NCBI RefSeq assembly: GCF_012276985.1
Contig: NZ_JAAXMM010000004.1
Location: forward strand, 186,001 to 250,000
DNA length: 64,000 nucleotides
DNA from: Agrobacterium sp. a22-2
Lineage (GTDB): Bacteria; Pseudomonadota; Alphaproteobacteria; Rhizobiales; Rhizobiaceae
Direction: 5' to 3'
Of this stretch, positions 53,485 to 61,744 are shown piece by piece (the first letter of the stretch is position 1; the number at the start of each line of letters is the position of its first letter). The position numbers were made by a program, and so were the translations under genes. The notes below the pieces were generated by a model. The model did not search any database and was not told where the DNA came from. It was given only the letters and a program-made list of their open reading frames with translations.

Positions 53485-54339
53485 TTGACCAGCGTCGGGA
53501 CCAGCAATCAGGATCTTTGCCTATCCATGCTGCGCGATACGGATCGCGACCGCTATCTGGCCTGCCTGCTGTCGCCGGCCGACAAGCGTGGTTCGCTGGC
53601 CGCACTCTATGCCTTCAATGCCGAGATTGCTCGTGTCCGCGACCAGGTGAAAGAACCCTTGCCCGGCGAGGTCAGGCTGCAATACTGGCGCGATCTGTTG
53701 GGTGGCGCGGCGCATGGTGCGACGGCCGCCAATCCGGTGGCAGCCGGCCTGTTGCAGGCCATCGAGCTCCATCATTTGCCGCTCAAGCCCTTGCTGGACA
53801 TGATCGACGCCCGCGTTTTCGACCTATATGACGATCCGATCGGCTCTCGCTCGGCGCTCGAGGGCTATGCCGGCGAGACCGCATCGGCGCTGATACAGTT
53901 GGCAAGCCTTGTCCTTGATGGTGAGGCGGCGGCGCGCAGTGCCGATAGGGCTGGACACGCCGGCGTAGCGCAGGCGATTGCCGGTCTTCTCCTGCTGATG
54001 CCGCTGCACCGTTCCAGGGGGCAGGTCTATATGCCCAGCGAAATCCTGGCAGCCACCGGGCTTGACCGGGACAGTTTTCTGGCCGGCGCGGACCGCGACC
54101 GTATCTCGGCAGCAGTCGAGGCCTTTGCCGGGCTCGGCCTCGATCATCTGGCCAAGGCGCGCAGTTATGGCCGGCCGCCCATCTCGCTTGTGCCGGCCTA
54201 TCTCACCGTTTCTCTGGCCGGGCCGGTTCTCGGCCTTGCGCGACGGCGCGGTGCCGGCATCTTCGACACGCCGCTGCAGCCGCCGCAATGGCGCCGGCAG
54301 ATCACGCTTTTGCGGGCGGTCTTGACGAAACGCTATTAA
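53485..54339 (+). CDS. Squalene/phytoene-synthase-fold protein (NDUFAF6-like)
   Basis: 284 aa, all-helical. Segments CLLSPADKRGSLAALYAFNAEIARVRDQVKEPLPGEVRLQYWRDLL and HHLPLKPLLDMIDARVFDLYDDP match the trans-isoprenyl synthase-like family but lack clear DxxxD pairs of true squalene synthases, as in NDUFAF6. I therefore do not call it a carotenoid or hopanoid enzyme. Start TTG 53485 with AGAGG upstream. 23 bp behind the Mth938-like gene, probably the same transcript. Confidence 0.8.
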   Translation: MTSVGTSNQDLCLSMLRDTDRDRYLACLLSPADKRGSLAALYAFNAEIARVRDQVKEPLPGEVRLQYWRDLLGGAAHGATAANPVAAGLLQAIELHHLPLKPLLDMIDARVFDLYDDPIGSRSALEGYAGETASALIQLASLVLDGEAAARSADRAGHAGVAQAIAGLLLLMPLHRSRGQVYMPSEILAATGLDRDSFLAGADRDRISAAVEAFAGLGLDHLAKARSYGRPPISLVPAYLTVSLAGPVLGLARRRGAGIFDTPLQPPQWRRQITLLRAVLTKRY

Positions 54340-54416
54340 GCGCGTCCAAATTCGCACAAGGCTGGCATTGTACCAGCATCCAGAAGCCGCAACGACGGCA
54401 CATCCGGAGGCTGATT

Positions 54417-54875
54417 GTGGGTTTGGTGACTTGGACACTGGTATTGGGCGCTGTGGTCTTGTTCTCGTTCTACGCGGCGAGAATGGCCAAGCGCGTCAGC
54501 GATGACGGCCTTAGGGATGCGGGCCTGGCCATTCTGGAATTCGGCCGAGCCTTTCCCAACGAGGCGATCCGCAGCCTGCATGTGACGGCGGACGGTGGGG
54601 CGGTCTTTGTCCGCCTGCATGACAACAAGGCCGGCTTCATGCGCAATATGCGCAGCCATTATGCGTGCCACCTGATCGAGCCCGGTACCGTGCGGGTTCG
54701 CGACCTGGCGGACGGTCGCAGCTTCGCAATCGATTTTCTGGACGCGCCCTTCCACAATGGCGAATTCACCTTCGCCTCGCCGATCGAAGCCGCCGAGGTA
54801 TCGCTCTGGCTGCTCGGCAACTACGTCTCGTCGCGGGACCTGGATCAGCTTGCCGGGCCAGCCAGCGCCTCTTGA
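54417..54875 (+). CDS. Small membrane-anchored protein of unknown function
   Basis: 152 aa. One N-terminal membrane helix (VGLVTWTLVLGAVVLFSFYAA), then a soluble domain with HVTADGGAVFVRLHDNKAGFMRN and CHLIEPGTVRVRDLADGRSFAIDF, likely a beta-rich periplasmic domain. Start GTG 54417 is chosen: GGAGG lies 6 nt upstream and the membrane helix begins at once. The frame stays open to 54288, inside the previous gene. It ends 45 bp before the convergent trmFO. No family recognised. Confidence 0.7.
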   Translation: MGLVTWTLVLGAVVLFSFYAARMAKRVSDDGLRDAGLAILEFGRAFPNEAIRSLHVTADGGAVFVRLHDNKAGFMRNMRSHYACHLIEPGTVRVRDLADGRSFAIDFLDAPFHNGEFTFASPIEAAEVSLWLLGNYVSSRDLDQLAGPASAS

Positions 54876-54920
54876 GGCGATCCGCCTGTTCCGACACCGG
54901 CAATAGATGCCCGAAAGACC

Positions 54921-56339
54921 TCAATCCTGTTCGAGCCAGTGCCGGCAGTCGGCAAGGGCGCGGGCCGCCACCAGCTGGCGCTTCATGACGGTCTTGTCCT
55001 TGCCGCGGAAACGCTTGACGCCTTCCGGCTTGACGATGGAGCCCGGCTCCAGCTCCGGAAACAGGCCGAAATTGATGTTCATCGGCTGAAACGAGCGTTT
55101 GCCCGGCTCGTCGTCTGAGACGATATGGCCGCCGGTGATATGGTTCAGCAGCGCGCCCAGCGCGGTCGTGGCCGGTGGCAGGTTCAGCATTTCGCCCTTG
55201 CGGTCGGCGGCCGCGAAACGGCCGGCCAACAGCCCGATCGACGCGCTCTCGACATAGCCTTCGCAGCCGGTGATCTGGCCGGCAAACCGCAGGCCCGGCC
55301 GCGATTTCAGCTGCAGGCTCTCGTCCAGCAGAACAGGCGAATGGATGTAGGTGTTGCGGTGCAGGCCGCCAAGGCGGGCAAACTCGGCCTTTTCGAGGCC
55401 GGGGATCATGCGGAAAATGTCGCTTTGGGCGCCGTAGCGCAGCTTGGTCTGGAAGCCGACCATGTTGTAGAGCGTGCCGAGCGCATTGTCCTGGCGCAGT
55501 TGCACCACGGCATAAGGCTTAACGGTCGGATTATGGGCATTGGTCAGGCCCATCGGCTTCATCGGCCCATGGCGCAGGGTCTCGCGGCCGCGTTCGGCCA
55601 TGACCTCGATCGGCAGGCAGCCGTCGAAATAGGGCGTGCCTTCCCATTCCTTGAAGCCGACCGCGTCGCCGGCGATCAACGCATCGATGAAGGCATTGTA
55701 CTGGGCCTCATCCATCGGGCAGTTGATATAGTCCTTGCCCGTGCCGCCCGGGCCGACCTTGTCGTAGCGCGACTGATACCAGCAGATGTCCATGTCGATG
55801 CTGTCACGATGCACGATCGGCGCGATCGCATCGAAAAACGCCAGAGCGTCCTCGCCGGTTTCAGTGCGGATGGCCTCGGCCAGATCCGGCGAGGTCAGAG
55901 GTCCGGTGGCGATGATCGCCAGGTCCCATTCCTTTGGCGGCAGGCCGGTTACTTCCTCGCGCAGCACGGTGATCAGCGGATGGGCAGCGATCGCCGCGGT
56001 CACCGCTTCGGCAAAGCCGTCGCGATCGACGGCAAGGGCACCGCCGGCGGGCACCTGGTGCTTGTCGGCGCAGGCCATGATCAGCGAACCGGCCAGGCGC
56101 ATTTCGGCATGGATGACGCCGACGGCATTGGCCGTCGCATCATCGGAGCGGAAGGAGTTGGAGCAGACCAGTTCTGCCAGGCTGTCGGTCTTGTGGGCAT
56201 CGGTGCCGCGGGTGCCGCGCATCTCGTGCAGAATGACCGGCACGCCGGCTTCTGCTGCCTGCCAGGCGGCTTCCGAGCCGGCAAGGCCGCCGCCGATAAC
56301 GTGGATGGGGAGGGTGGTGTTGCTTGCTGTCTTTGTCAT
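54921..56339 (-). CDS. trmFO: Methylenetetrahydrofolate--tRNA-(uracil-5-)-methyltransferase TrmFO
   Basis: 472 aa FAD enzyme making ribothymidine at tRNA position 54 using methylenetetrahydrofolate as carbon donor. FAD-binding [12 protein letters not shown] at 16-27; conserved [31 protein letters not shown] and the Cys of [12 protein letters not shown]. Length and motifs are standard. It lies behind the DUF1127 gene on the same strand with a terminator between, so it is transcribed separately. Confidence 0.95.
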   Translation of the reverse strand: MTKTASNTTLPIHVIGGGLAGSEAAWQAAEAGVPVILHEMRGTRGTDAHKTDSLAELVCSNSFRSDDATANAVGVIHAEMRLAGSLIMACADKHQVPAGGALAVDRDGFAEAVTAAIAAHPLITVLREEVTGLPPKEWDLAIIATGPLTSPDLAEAIRTETGEDALAFFDAIAPIVHRDSIDMDICWYQSRYDKVGPGGTGKDYINCPMDEAQYNAFIDALIAGDAVGFKEWEGTPYFDGCLPIEVMAERGRETLRHGPMKPMGLTNAHNPTVKPYAVVQLRQDNALGTLYNMVGFQTKLRYGAQSDIFRMIPGLEKAEFARLGGLHRNTYIHSPVLLDESLQLKSRPGLRFAGQITGCEGYVESASIGLLAGRFAAADRKGEMLNLPPATTALGALLNHITGGHIVSDDEPGKRSFQPMNINFGLFPELEPGSIVKPEGVKRFRGKDKTVMKRQLVAARALADCRHWLEQD

Positions 56340-56387
56340 GGGCGGTCTCTACCATGACCGATCCGCGGTTCCAATCGGCCGCGAATC

Positions 56388-56413
56388 AAAAACGGCGCCA
56401 GGAAGCGCCGTTT
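56388..56413 (-). terminator. Terminator behind the first DUF1127 gene
   Basis: On the minus strand AAACGGCGC (56413-56405) pairs with GCGCCGTTT (56398-56390) and runs into T's (56390-56386). It follows the DUF1127 stop at 56442 and precedes trmFO. Confidence 0.75.
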
Positions 56414-56441
56414 CAACAAACTCGTTTCTTAACCGCCGGGA

Positions 56442-56585
56442 TTAGCGGAAAGAACGAGTGGCAATGTTGCGGATGTCGTAGCGGGTGATGCCGATATCGG
56501 ACAGGGCCTGGTTGGACAGGTTGCCGAGCTCGGACATCGTGCGGCGGTAGCTGATCCAGTTCTTGGCAATGCGAAGCGGGTTCAT
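56442..56585 (-). CDS. DUF1127 micro-protein
   Basis: 47 aa: MNPLRIAKNWISYRRTMSEL through SQALSDIGITRYDI and ending in Arg-Ser-Phe-Arg. The YRRTMSELGNLSNQALSDIGITR block is the DUF1127 core. In Agrobacterium and Sinorhizobium small Arg-rich DUF1127 proteins influence phosphate and central carbon metabolism and bind RNA; in Brucella several belong to the VtlR regulon with sRNAs. Start ATG 56585 is chosen since the family starts there (the frame extends 17 codons upstream). It is preceded by the repeated 13-bp box at 56673-56685 and TATAAG at 56656-56651 (minus strand). Confidence 0.88.
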   Translation of the reverse strand: MNPLRIAKNWISYRRTMSELGNLSNQALSDIGITRYDIRNIATRSFR

Positions 56586-56672
56586 GGTCGTTTCCTCAGG
56601 TTTAATCTCTTGGCTGGTCTTGCGGTTCGTCCGCATCAGCGATTGGCGTTCTTATACGCCTGTAAAATAAGA

Positions 56673-56685
56673 TTGTGCAGTGCAA
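56673..56685 (-). promoter_or_regulatory. Repeated 13-bp box upstream of DUF1127, candidate activator site
   Basis: TTGTGCAGTGCAA (plus) reads TTGCACTGCACAA in the direction of the gene. It is identical to the box at 57494-57506 upstream of the sRNA. A -10-like TATAAG lies 16 bp downstream of it and no -35 is recognisable, consistent with an activator-dependent promoter. A partial copy (GTGCAGTGC) occurs at 56710-56718. Confidence 0.55.
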
Positions 56686-56778
56686 ATTCTGAGCGACTGC
56701 TATGCAAATGTGCAGTGCTATGCTGATGTTTTATGCAATGTCTATTTAAGAGGCGTGAACCCAACGATCGCAAGGCAT

Positions 56779-56804
56779 AAAAAAAGCCTCCCCGGAGGGA
56801 GGCT
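56779..56804 (-). terminator. Rho-independent terminator behind the second DUF1127 gene
   Basis: Minus strand: AGCCTCC (56804-56798) pairs with GGAGGCT (56791-56785), followed by seven T (56785-56779). A textbook terminator, 46 bp behind the DUF1127 stop at 56850. Confidence 0.88.
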
Positions 56805-56849
56805 CTTTGGTCTGACCGTCGATAGCCGAAATGGGCTATCGAAACCTGA

Positions 56850-56996
56850 TCAGGCGCCGATGGCGTTGCGGGCAACGCGACGGATGTCTTCGCGGCCGAT
56901 GCCGAGGTCGCGCAGTTCGCGGTCCGACATGCGGCCCAGTTCCGTGATGGTCTGACGATACTTGCGCCAGTTGGTCAGCGAACGGGTAATGTTCAT
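56850..56996 (-). CDS. DUF1127 micro-protein (second copy)
   Basis: 48 aa, starting MNITRSLTNWRKYRQTITEL, with core RMSDRELRDLGIGREDIRR and ending NAIGA. It is a paralog of the protein encoded at 56442, with the same LxxxxxxxLxDIGIxRxDIR pattern; Arg-rich and probably an RNA- or protein-binding adaptor. ATG 56996-56994 has AAAGAGG upstream. A perfect terminator follows. The 13-bp box is not found directly upstream of this copy, so the two copies may be controlled differently. Confidence 0.88.
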   Translation of the reverse strand: MNITRSLTNWRKYRQTITELGRMSDRELRDLGIGREDIRRVARNAIGA

Positions 56997-57272
56997 GATA
57001 TGCCTCTTTCGATTTGGCCCTTTGCCCTAACCGGGCCAGCCGTTGATTTCATGAGTTGAATATATGCTGCGCCGCACCAAACCAAAAGCGCTAAAGCCGG
57101 AGGTCACCTATGCGTCATTCGCATGGCGATGAGCTTCAGTGTTAACGATTGATCAATTATTGGGCGTTTGCGACGGAACTGGACAACGATAAGCGGCGAG
57201 AGTGCAATCTGCGATGCGCCGATCAAATCGTTTCGTATTTTTGCGGTCGTCGTGGAAGCTGCCCGGCGGGCC

Positions 57273-57412
57273 AAAAAATAACGCCCACCGGGGGAGGAGA
57301 TCCGGTGGGCGTCATTTATGGGGACTGACAACTGGGAGGAGGAGTGTTGTCAGTCGGATCGACACTGCACTGGGAGGAGGAGTGCGCAGCGCCGAATTCA
57401 GTCGGAGGCAAA
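57273..57412 (-). ncRNA. Alpha-r14-like sRNA (NfeR1/Smr14C2 type) with anti-SD loops
   Basis: On the minus strand three hairpins follow one another, each showing a CTCCTCCC-type loop complementary to Shine-Dalgarno sequences. Hairpin 1: arms CTGCGCACT and AGTGCAG (57389-57365). Hairpin 2: perfect 9-bp stem ACTGACAAC/GTTGTCAGT (57354-57324). Hairpin 3: 11-bp stem ACGCCCACCGG/CCGGTGGGCGT (57312-57281) followed by TATTTTTT, the terminator. This three-loop anti-SD architecture is that of the alphaproteobacterial alpha-r14 family, e.g. NfeR1 of S. meliloti, which represses transporter mRNAs via base pairing. The 3' end is well fixed; the 5' end is uncertain (57395-57461). Confidence 0.82.
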
Positions 57413-57493
57413 AACTGCACCCTTGGCCGGGTAAAAGCGAAGCGCTTCGTTCCTGACCTTTGTTAATTATCATACTAGCTGCGTTCATTGATT

Positions 57494-57506
57494 TTGTGCA
57501 GTGCAA
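57494..57506 (-). promoter_or_regulatory. Repeated 13-bp box upstream of the sRNA, candidate activator site
   Basis: TTGTGCAGTGCAA, identical to the box ahead of the DUF1127 gene (56673-56685). On the minus strand a -10-like TATGAT lies at 57474-57469, 19 bp downstream, again without a clear -35. LsrB/VtlR-type LysR regulators drive alpha-r14 sRNAs and DUF1127 genes in related bacteria; this box may be such a site. Confidence 0.55.
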
Positions 57507-57732
57507 TATTATCATGGAAGGTATTCTGTCCGTGCATGGCTCTTTGGCGCGTTGACAGGCGGCCTGTACTGGCGATGCGGCAGAAAAACCCCTGAAATCC
57601 CAGGGAAAACCTGTTGATTTGCAGGAGCTTGGGGTGGAGCTTGAGTTTTCTCCGCCGGGGCGTCAGAGTGGCGGCGGCGGCGAGGATCGCCGGTCCGCGG
57701 TCGTGCTGCGGCAGATTTTTTGAGGAGTTGCG

Positions 57733-58839
57733 ATGTATCGCGGCAGATTGCGCAAAGACCTGGATGTCTGGGTCGCCAAGGGAATCATCGGGCCGCCGGC
57801 GGCCGAGCAGATGCTGGCCGAATATGATTCTCGCCAGTCGACCTTCAGTGTCGGCAATGTGCTGCTGATCCTGGCTGCGGTGCTGATCTCGGCGTCGATC
57901 CTGCTTTTGATTGCGGCCAATTGGGAGGCGATACCGCGGTTTACTCGGGTGGTCGGGATCATTGCGCTGCTCTGGGCCTTCCACCTGGCCGGCGCATTTG
58001 CGATCGGTCGCGGCGCACCTCGCGTCGGGGCGGCCTTGCTGCTGATCGGCACCATGAGCTTCGGCGGGGCGATTTCACTGATCGCCCAGCTTTACCATCT
58101 GTCCGGCGATATGGTCGATGCCATGCTGTTGTGGTTCGGCATGGCGGTGTTGTCGGCGGCGCTGTTTCGCTCGGGCGTTCTGACGATTACAGCGGGATTC
58201 CTGTCCTGGGCGGTGTTCCTGACTTTCCTCGATCAGTACGACACGCGCTGGGACGGCTTCTACAGCTGGACGCCGATTGCAGCCGGCCTCGTCCTGGCGG
58301 CGCTCGCGGTCTGGACCGGGGCCCAGAGGGTTCAGCACATCATCTATATCGGTCTGATCGTCTGGCTCGGCTGGCTCTATTCCTTCGACGAGAGCCCGCG
58401 GTTTGCCTTGTTGCTGGCGCTGTGCGGCATGGCTTTGTTCGCAGCGATCGCCGTCAAGGCATCGCCGCTTTCGGTGGTGACGCGCAAGACGGGGGCGGCG
58501 CCCGCCTTCTACGCCTTCGTCGTCGCCGTCATGGGGCTTTTTCTGCTCAATATCGAATATGACGAAGGGTCGGGCCTGGCGATCGTCGCCATTGCGACAG
58601 TGGCGGCCTCTGTGCTGGCGCTGGCGCTGGAAGGTCGCGACAATGGCGCGGTGCGTTACCTTGCCTATATCACCTTTGCCGCCGAGATCCTCTATCTGTC
58701 CTTCGTGACGATCGACTCGATGCTCGGAACGTCGGGCTTCTTCCTTTTGTCCGGCCTGATCGTCGCGGTGCTGGCCTTTGTCGTCATCCGCATGGAAAAG
58801 CTGTTTTCCGCCAAGCCAAACGAAGGGAGCGCATCATGA
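57733..58839 (+). CDS. DUF2157 multi-pass membrane protein
   Basis: 368 aa. Soluble N-terminal helix pair (residues 1-36), then about ten membrane helices. The segment LLLIAANWEAIPRFTRV is the DUF2157 signature. It overlaps the GDYXXLXY gene by 4 nt, a pairing seen in many bacteria; the two probably form one membrane complex of unknown function. GAGG lies 8 nt before ATG 57733. Confidence 0.88.
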   Translation: MYRGRLRKDLDVWVAKGIIGPPAAEQMLAEYDSRQSTFSVGNVLLILAAVLISASILLLIAANWEAIPRFTRVVGIIALLWAFHLAGAFAIGRGAPRVGAALLLIGTMSFGGAISLIAQLYHLSGDMVDAMLLWFGMAVLSAALFRSGVLTITAGFLSWAVFLTFLDQYDTRWDGFYSWTPIAAGLVLAALAVWTGAQRVQHIIYIGLIVWLGWLYSFDESPRFALLLALCGMALFAAIAVKASPLSVVTRKTGAAPAFYAFVVAVMGLFLLNIEYDEGSGLAIVAIATVAASVLALALEGRDNGAVRYLAYITFAAEILYLSFVTIDSMLGTSGFFLLSGLIVAVLAFVVIRMEKLFSAKPNEGSAS

Positions 58840-59432
58840 CCGGCTCGCAGCGCGGGGGAAGCCTGCTTTTTCGGGTCATGGCGATCGCGGTGCTGGTGTC
58901 TGCACTGCAGACGGCGGTGCTCGGCTATCAGATCGAGACGCGGGCGCGGATCCTGCGCTCCGGCACCGAAATCCTGCTGAAATCCGTGCCGGTCGATCCG
59001 CGCGATCTGCTGCGCGGTGAATATGTCGTCCTGTCCTATGATATCTCGCGGATCCCGGCAGCGCTGATTGCCGGCGAGAAACCGCAAGCCGGCGACTGGA
59101 CAAAACTCTGGGTTCGCGTCGCGCCGCAGCCGGACGGCTTCTGGACGGTGGCCGAGGCCTCCTTCCAGGCCTTGCCGCAGACGAGCGGAACGGTGCTGCT
59201 GAAAACGGCGCCTTTCTATTATTATGGTCCGTCGGACTACGGATCGCAGGAGCTCGTCGTGGATTACGGCATCGAGCGGTTCTATGTGCCGGAGGGCGAC
59301 GGCAAGACGCTTGAGGAGGCGCGCAATGACGGCGTGGTTTCGATCGCGGCCCGGGTCGGCAGCGACGGTTCGGCGCAGATCCGGCAATTGTTCGTCGACG
59401 GCAAGAGCGTCTACGAGGAACTGCAATACTGA
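58836..59432 (+). CDS. GDYXXLXY-domain membrane protein
   Basis: 198 aa. One N-terminal membrane helix (VMAIAVLVSALQTAVLGYQI), then a periplasmic domain with VDPRDLLRGEYVVLSYDIS, the RGEYVVLSY variant of the GDYxxLxY signature (PF14345). Start ATG 58836 in the ATGA overlap with the DUF2157 gene. Such pairs are co-conserved but their role has not been described. Confidence 0.88.
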   Translation: MTGSQRGGSLLFRVMAIAVLVSALQTAVLGYQIETRARILRSGTEILLKSVPVDPRDLLRGEYVVLSYDISRIPAALIAGEKPQAGDWTKLWVRVAPQPDGFWTVAEASFQALPQTSGTVLLKTAPFYYYGPSDYGSQELVVDYGIERFYVPEGDGKTLEEARNDGVVSIAARVGSDGSAQIRQLFVDGKSVYEELQY

Positions 59433-59471
59433 CTTTCCCGACCGGCGACCGGGGATTGTGTCATTTTTTCT

Positions 59472-59499
59472 TTGCGCAGGCAAAAACGGGTGATATAGA
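59472..59499 (+). promoter_or_regulatory. Promoter of tRNA-Leu
   Basis: TTGCGC (59472-59477) and TATAGA (59494-59499), 16 bp apart, about 52 bp ahead of the tRNA, suggest a sigma-70-type promoter with a short 5' leader. Confidence 0.45.
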
Positions 59500-59551
59500 G
59501 ACGCGCGCTCCGGAGGGGCCATGCGCGAGGCTGCATGCGGTTCCAAGGGAC

Positions 59552-59636
<85 letters not shown>

Positions 59637-59821
59637 GAATTGCCGCTCGGGCTGGCGGAGGATCCGATTGTCCTCCAGCCAAGGCCCCTATGCGCCATTT
59701 TGCCTGGCAAAATGTCTGAGGATTACGACTTAGCCACGCCCGGGAAACGAGAATTCCGGCGTCGTGCTCACTGAAACCATCGGCTGTCCGAGCACGGCCG
59801 CCATGACACGAAGGTAAGAAC

Positions 59822-61312
59822 ATGCAGGTTATCGAAACGCTCGCTGAAGGGCTGAAGCGCGAAATCAAGGTCGTCATCCCGGCCAAGGACATGGAAGCTC
59901 GCATGAACGAGCGCCTGGTCGAAGCCAAGGACAAGGTCCGCATCAACGGTTTCCGTCCCGGCAAGGTGCCGATGGCGCATCTCAAGAAGATGTACGGCAA
60001 GTCGATCATGGCCGAACTGGTCAACGAGATCGTGCGCGACCGCCCGAGCTCGATCCTGTCGGAGCGCGGCGAAAAGTCGGCGACCCAGCCGGAAGTCGCC
60101 ATGACCGAGGACGAGGCCGAAGCCGACAAGATCCTCAGCGCCGAAGCCGATTTCGAATTCACGCTGTCCTACGAAGTGATCCCGCCGATCGCGCTGCAGT
60201 CCCATGACAGCGTCAAGGTCATCCGCGAGATCGTTGAAGTCAGCGATGACGAAGTCAACGAGCAGATCATGAAGGTCGCCGAGAACGCCCGCACCTTCGA
60301 GACCAAGAAGGGCAAGGCCGCCGACGGCGACCGCATCACCATGGACTATGTCGGCAAGGTCGACGGCGTTGCCTTCGACGGCGGCACCGACAGCGACGCC
60401 GAACTGGTGCTCGGCTCCAACCGTTTCATCCCCGGCTTCGAAGCCCAGCTGGTCGGCGTCAAGGCAGGCGACGAGAAGACCATCACCGTGACCTTCCCGG
60501 AAGACTATCCGGCCAAGAACCTGGCCGGCAAGGAAGCCACTTTCGACGTCACCGTCAAGGATGTCGCCGGCCCGGCTGCCCTTGAAATCAACGACGAGCT
60601 GGCCACCAAGCTCGGCCTGGAATCGGCTGATCGCCTGCGCGAAGTCGTTCGCAGCCAGATCGAGAGTCAGTACGGCAACGTGACCCGCCAGAAGGTCAAG
60701 CGCCAGATCCTCGACCAGCTCGACACGCTCTACAAGTTCGACACGCCTTCGCGCCTGGTTGACGCCGAGTTCGAAAACATCTGGCGCCAGATCAACACAG
60801 ATCTCGCCCAGTCCGGCAAGACCTTCGAAGATGAAGACACGACGGAAGAAAAGGCCCGCGAGGAATATCGTGCGCTGGCCGAGCGTCGCGTCCGCCTTGG
60901 CCTCGTTCTCTCCGAAATCGGCGAAAAGGCCGGCGTCGAAGTGTCCGAAGACGAAATGCAGCGCGCGCTTTATGCCCAGCTGCAGCAGTTCCCGGGCCAG
61001 GAAAAGCAGATCCTCGACTTCTTCCGCAACACGCCCGGCGCTTCCGCCTCGCTGCGCGCGCCGATCTTCGAAGAGAAGGTTGTCGACAAGCTGCTGACCG
61101 AAATCGACGTCACCGACAAGATGGTCTCCAAGGAAGAACTGCTGGCCGACGACGAGGCTGATGCTGGAGACAAGCCGGCCAAGAAGGCCGCCCCGAAGAA
61201 GAAGGCCGCTGCCAAGGCCGACGACGCTGCTGAAGGCGAAGAAGCCGCAGAAGCTGCGCCGAAGAAGAAGGCTGCTCCGAAGAAGAAGGCCGCTGAAGGC
61301 GACGCCGAGTAA
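59822..61312 (+). CDS. tig: Trigger factor
   Basis: 496 aa ribosome-bound chaperone with prolyl isomerase. The ribosome-binding loop GFRPGKVP lies at about residue 42; the FKBP domain is at about 160-245 ([22 protein letters not shown]); the helical chaperone domain follows. The last 60 residues are an extra Lys/Ala/Glu-rich tail ([15 protein letters not shown]), absent in E. coli. The region 59637-59821 has no other gene. A strong terminator follows. Confidence 0.96.
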   Translation: MQVIETLAEGLKREIKVVIPAKDMEARMNERLVEAKDKVRINGFRPGKVPMAHLKKMYGKSIMAELVNEIVRDRPSSILSERGEKSATQPEVAMTEDEAEADKILSAEADFEFTLSYEVIPPIALQSHDSVKVIREIVEVSDDEVNEQIMKVAENARTFETKKGKAADGDRITMDYVGKVDGVAFDGGTDSDAELVLGSNRFIPGFEAQLVGVKAGDEKTITVTFPEDYPAKNLAGKEATFDVTVKDVAGPAALEINDELATKLGLESADRLREVVRSQIESQYGNVTRQKVKRQILDQLDTLYKFDTPSRLVDAEFENIWRQINTDLAQSGKTFEDEDTTEEKAREEYRALAERRVRLGLVLSEIGEKAGVEVSEDEMQRALYAQLQQFPGQEKQILDFFRNTPGASASLRAPIFEEKVVDKLLTEIDVTDKMVSKEELLADDEADAGDKPAKKAAPKKKAAAKADDAAEGEEAAEAAPKKKAAPKKKAAEGDAE

Positions 61313-61336
61313 TCTTCGGGATTATCATCGACTATG

Positions 61337-61365
61337 AAAAGGCCGCCCCGATGGGCGGCCTTTTT
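61337..61365 (+). terminator. Rho-independent terminator behind tig
   Basis: AAAAGGCCGCCC (61337-61348) pairs with GGGCGGCCTTTT, loop CGAT, then T's. Typical strong terminator. Confidence 0.88.
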
Positions 61366-61398
61366 GCGTCTGGGGCAGGGGTGGATGAGATCGCCTGT

Positions 61399-61698
61399 TC
61401 ACGCAGCGGGTGTCCGTTCTCCTGAAACGTCATACGCCCGGAGGTCGCTGTTCAATCGGTCTCCCCAGGTCTCGAGGAACGCCAGCGTCTCGGCTTTTTC
61501 AAGATGTGCCGCGAGCGATGGCTGGTCCTGCCAGCGCTCGGCGACCAGGAAACGTCCTGCCGACCGGTCGTCCAGGGTGATGCTATAGAACAGGCATCCC
61601 TTTTCGGCTTTGGTCGTGAGGCTGATCTGCTCGACGTCGCTGACGAATGCCTCGACGTCGGACGGATCGAGGTGGATGTAACCCATGAGGATGAGCAT
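61399..61698 (-). CDS. Putative quinol/antibiotic-biosynthesis monooxygenase (YgiN-like)
   Basis: 99 aa ABM-fold protein: MLILMGYIHLDPSDVEAFV, KAEKGCLFYSITLDD, FLVAERWQDQPSLAAHLEKAET. Such proteins dimerise and act on quinols or aromatic compounds, often as detoxification partners. ATG 61698 with AAAGG upstream is preferred over an upstream start, since the beta strand begins there. It lies 47 bp behind the MDR oxidoreductase gene, under probable control of the divergent TetR regulator, which suggests a quinone/xenobiotic stress operon. Confidence 0.82.
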   Translation of the reverse strand: MLILMGYIHLDPSDVEAFVSDVEQISLTTKAEKGCLFYSITLDDRSAGRFLVAERWQDQPSLAAHLEKAETLAFLETWGDRLNSDLRAYDVSGERTPAA

Positions 61699-61744
61699 GA
61701 TGGATATGCCTTTCTCTTCGTCTGTAGACTGTTGACCCTTCGCG

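Larger units (their letters stand above)
56997..57732. other. Long non-protein-coding region containing the sRNA
   Basis: 736 bp between the second DUF1127 gene and the DUF2157 gene. It holds the alpha-r14-like sRNA, its upstream box at 57494, and a 12-bp palindrome CGAAGCGCTTCG at 57438-57449 between them. The rest (57000-57270 and 57510-57732) holds promoters of the flanking genes and no convincing frame. Confidence 0.55.

Noticed and set aside
53485..54339. Phytoene or squalene synthase for carotenoid/hopanoid synthesis
   Set aside because: No clear DxxxD pairs and no pathway genes beside it; the NDUFAF6-like non-enzymatic branch fits better.
57104..57331. 75-codon minus-strand frame overlapping the sRNA
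   Set aside because: It runs through the terminator hairpin of the sRNA and lacks coding features.
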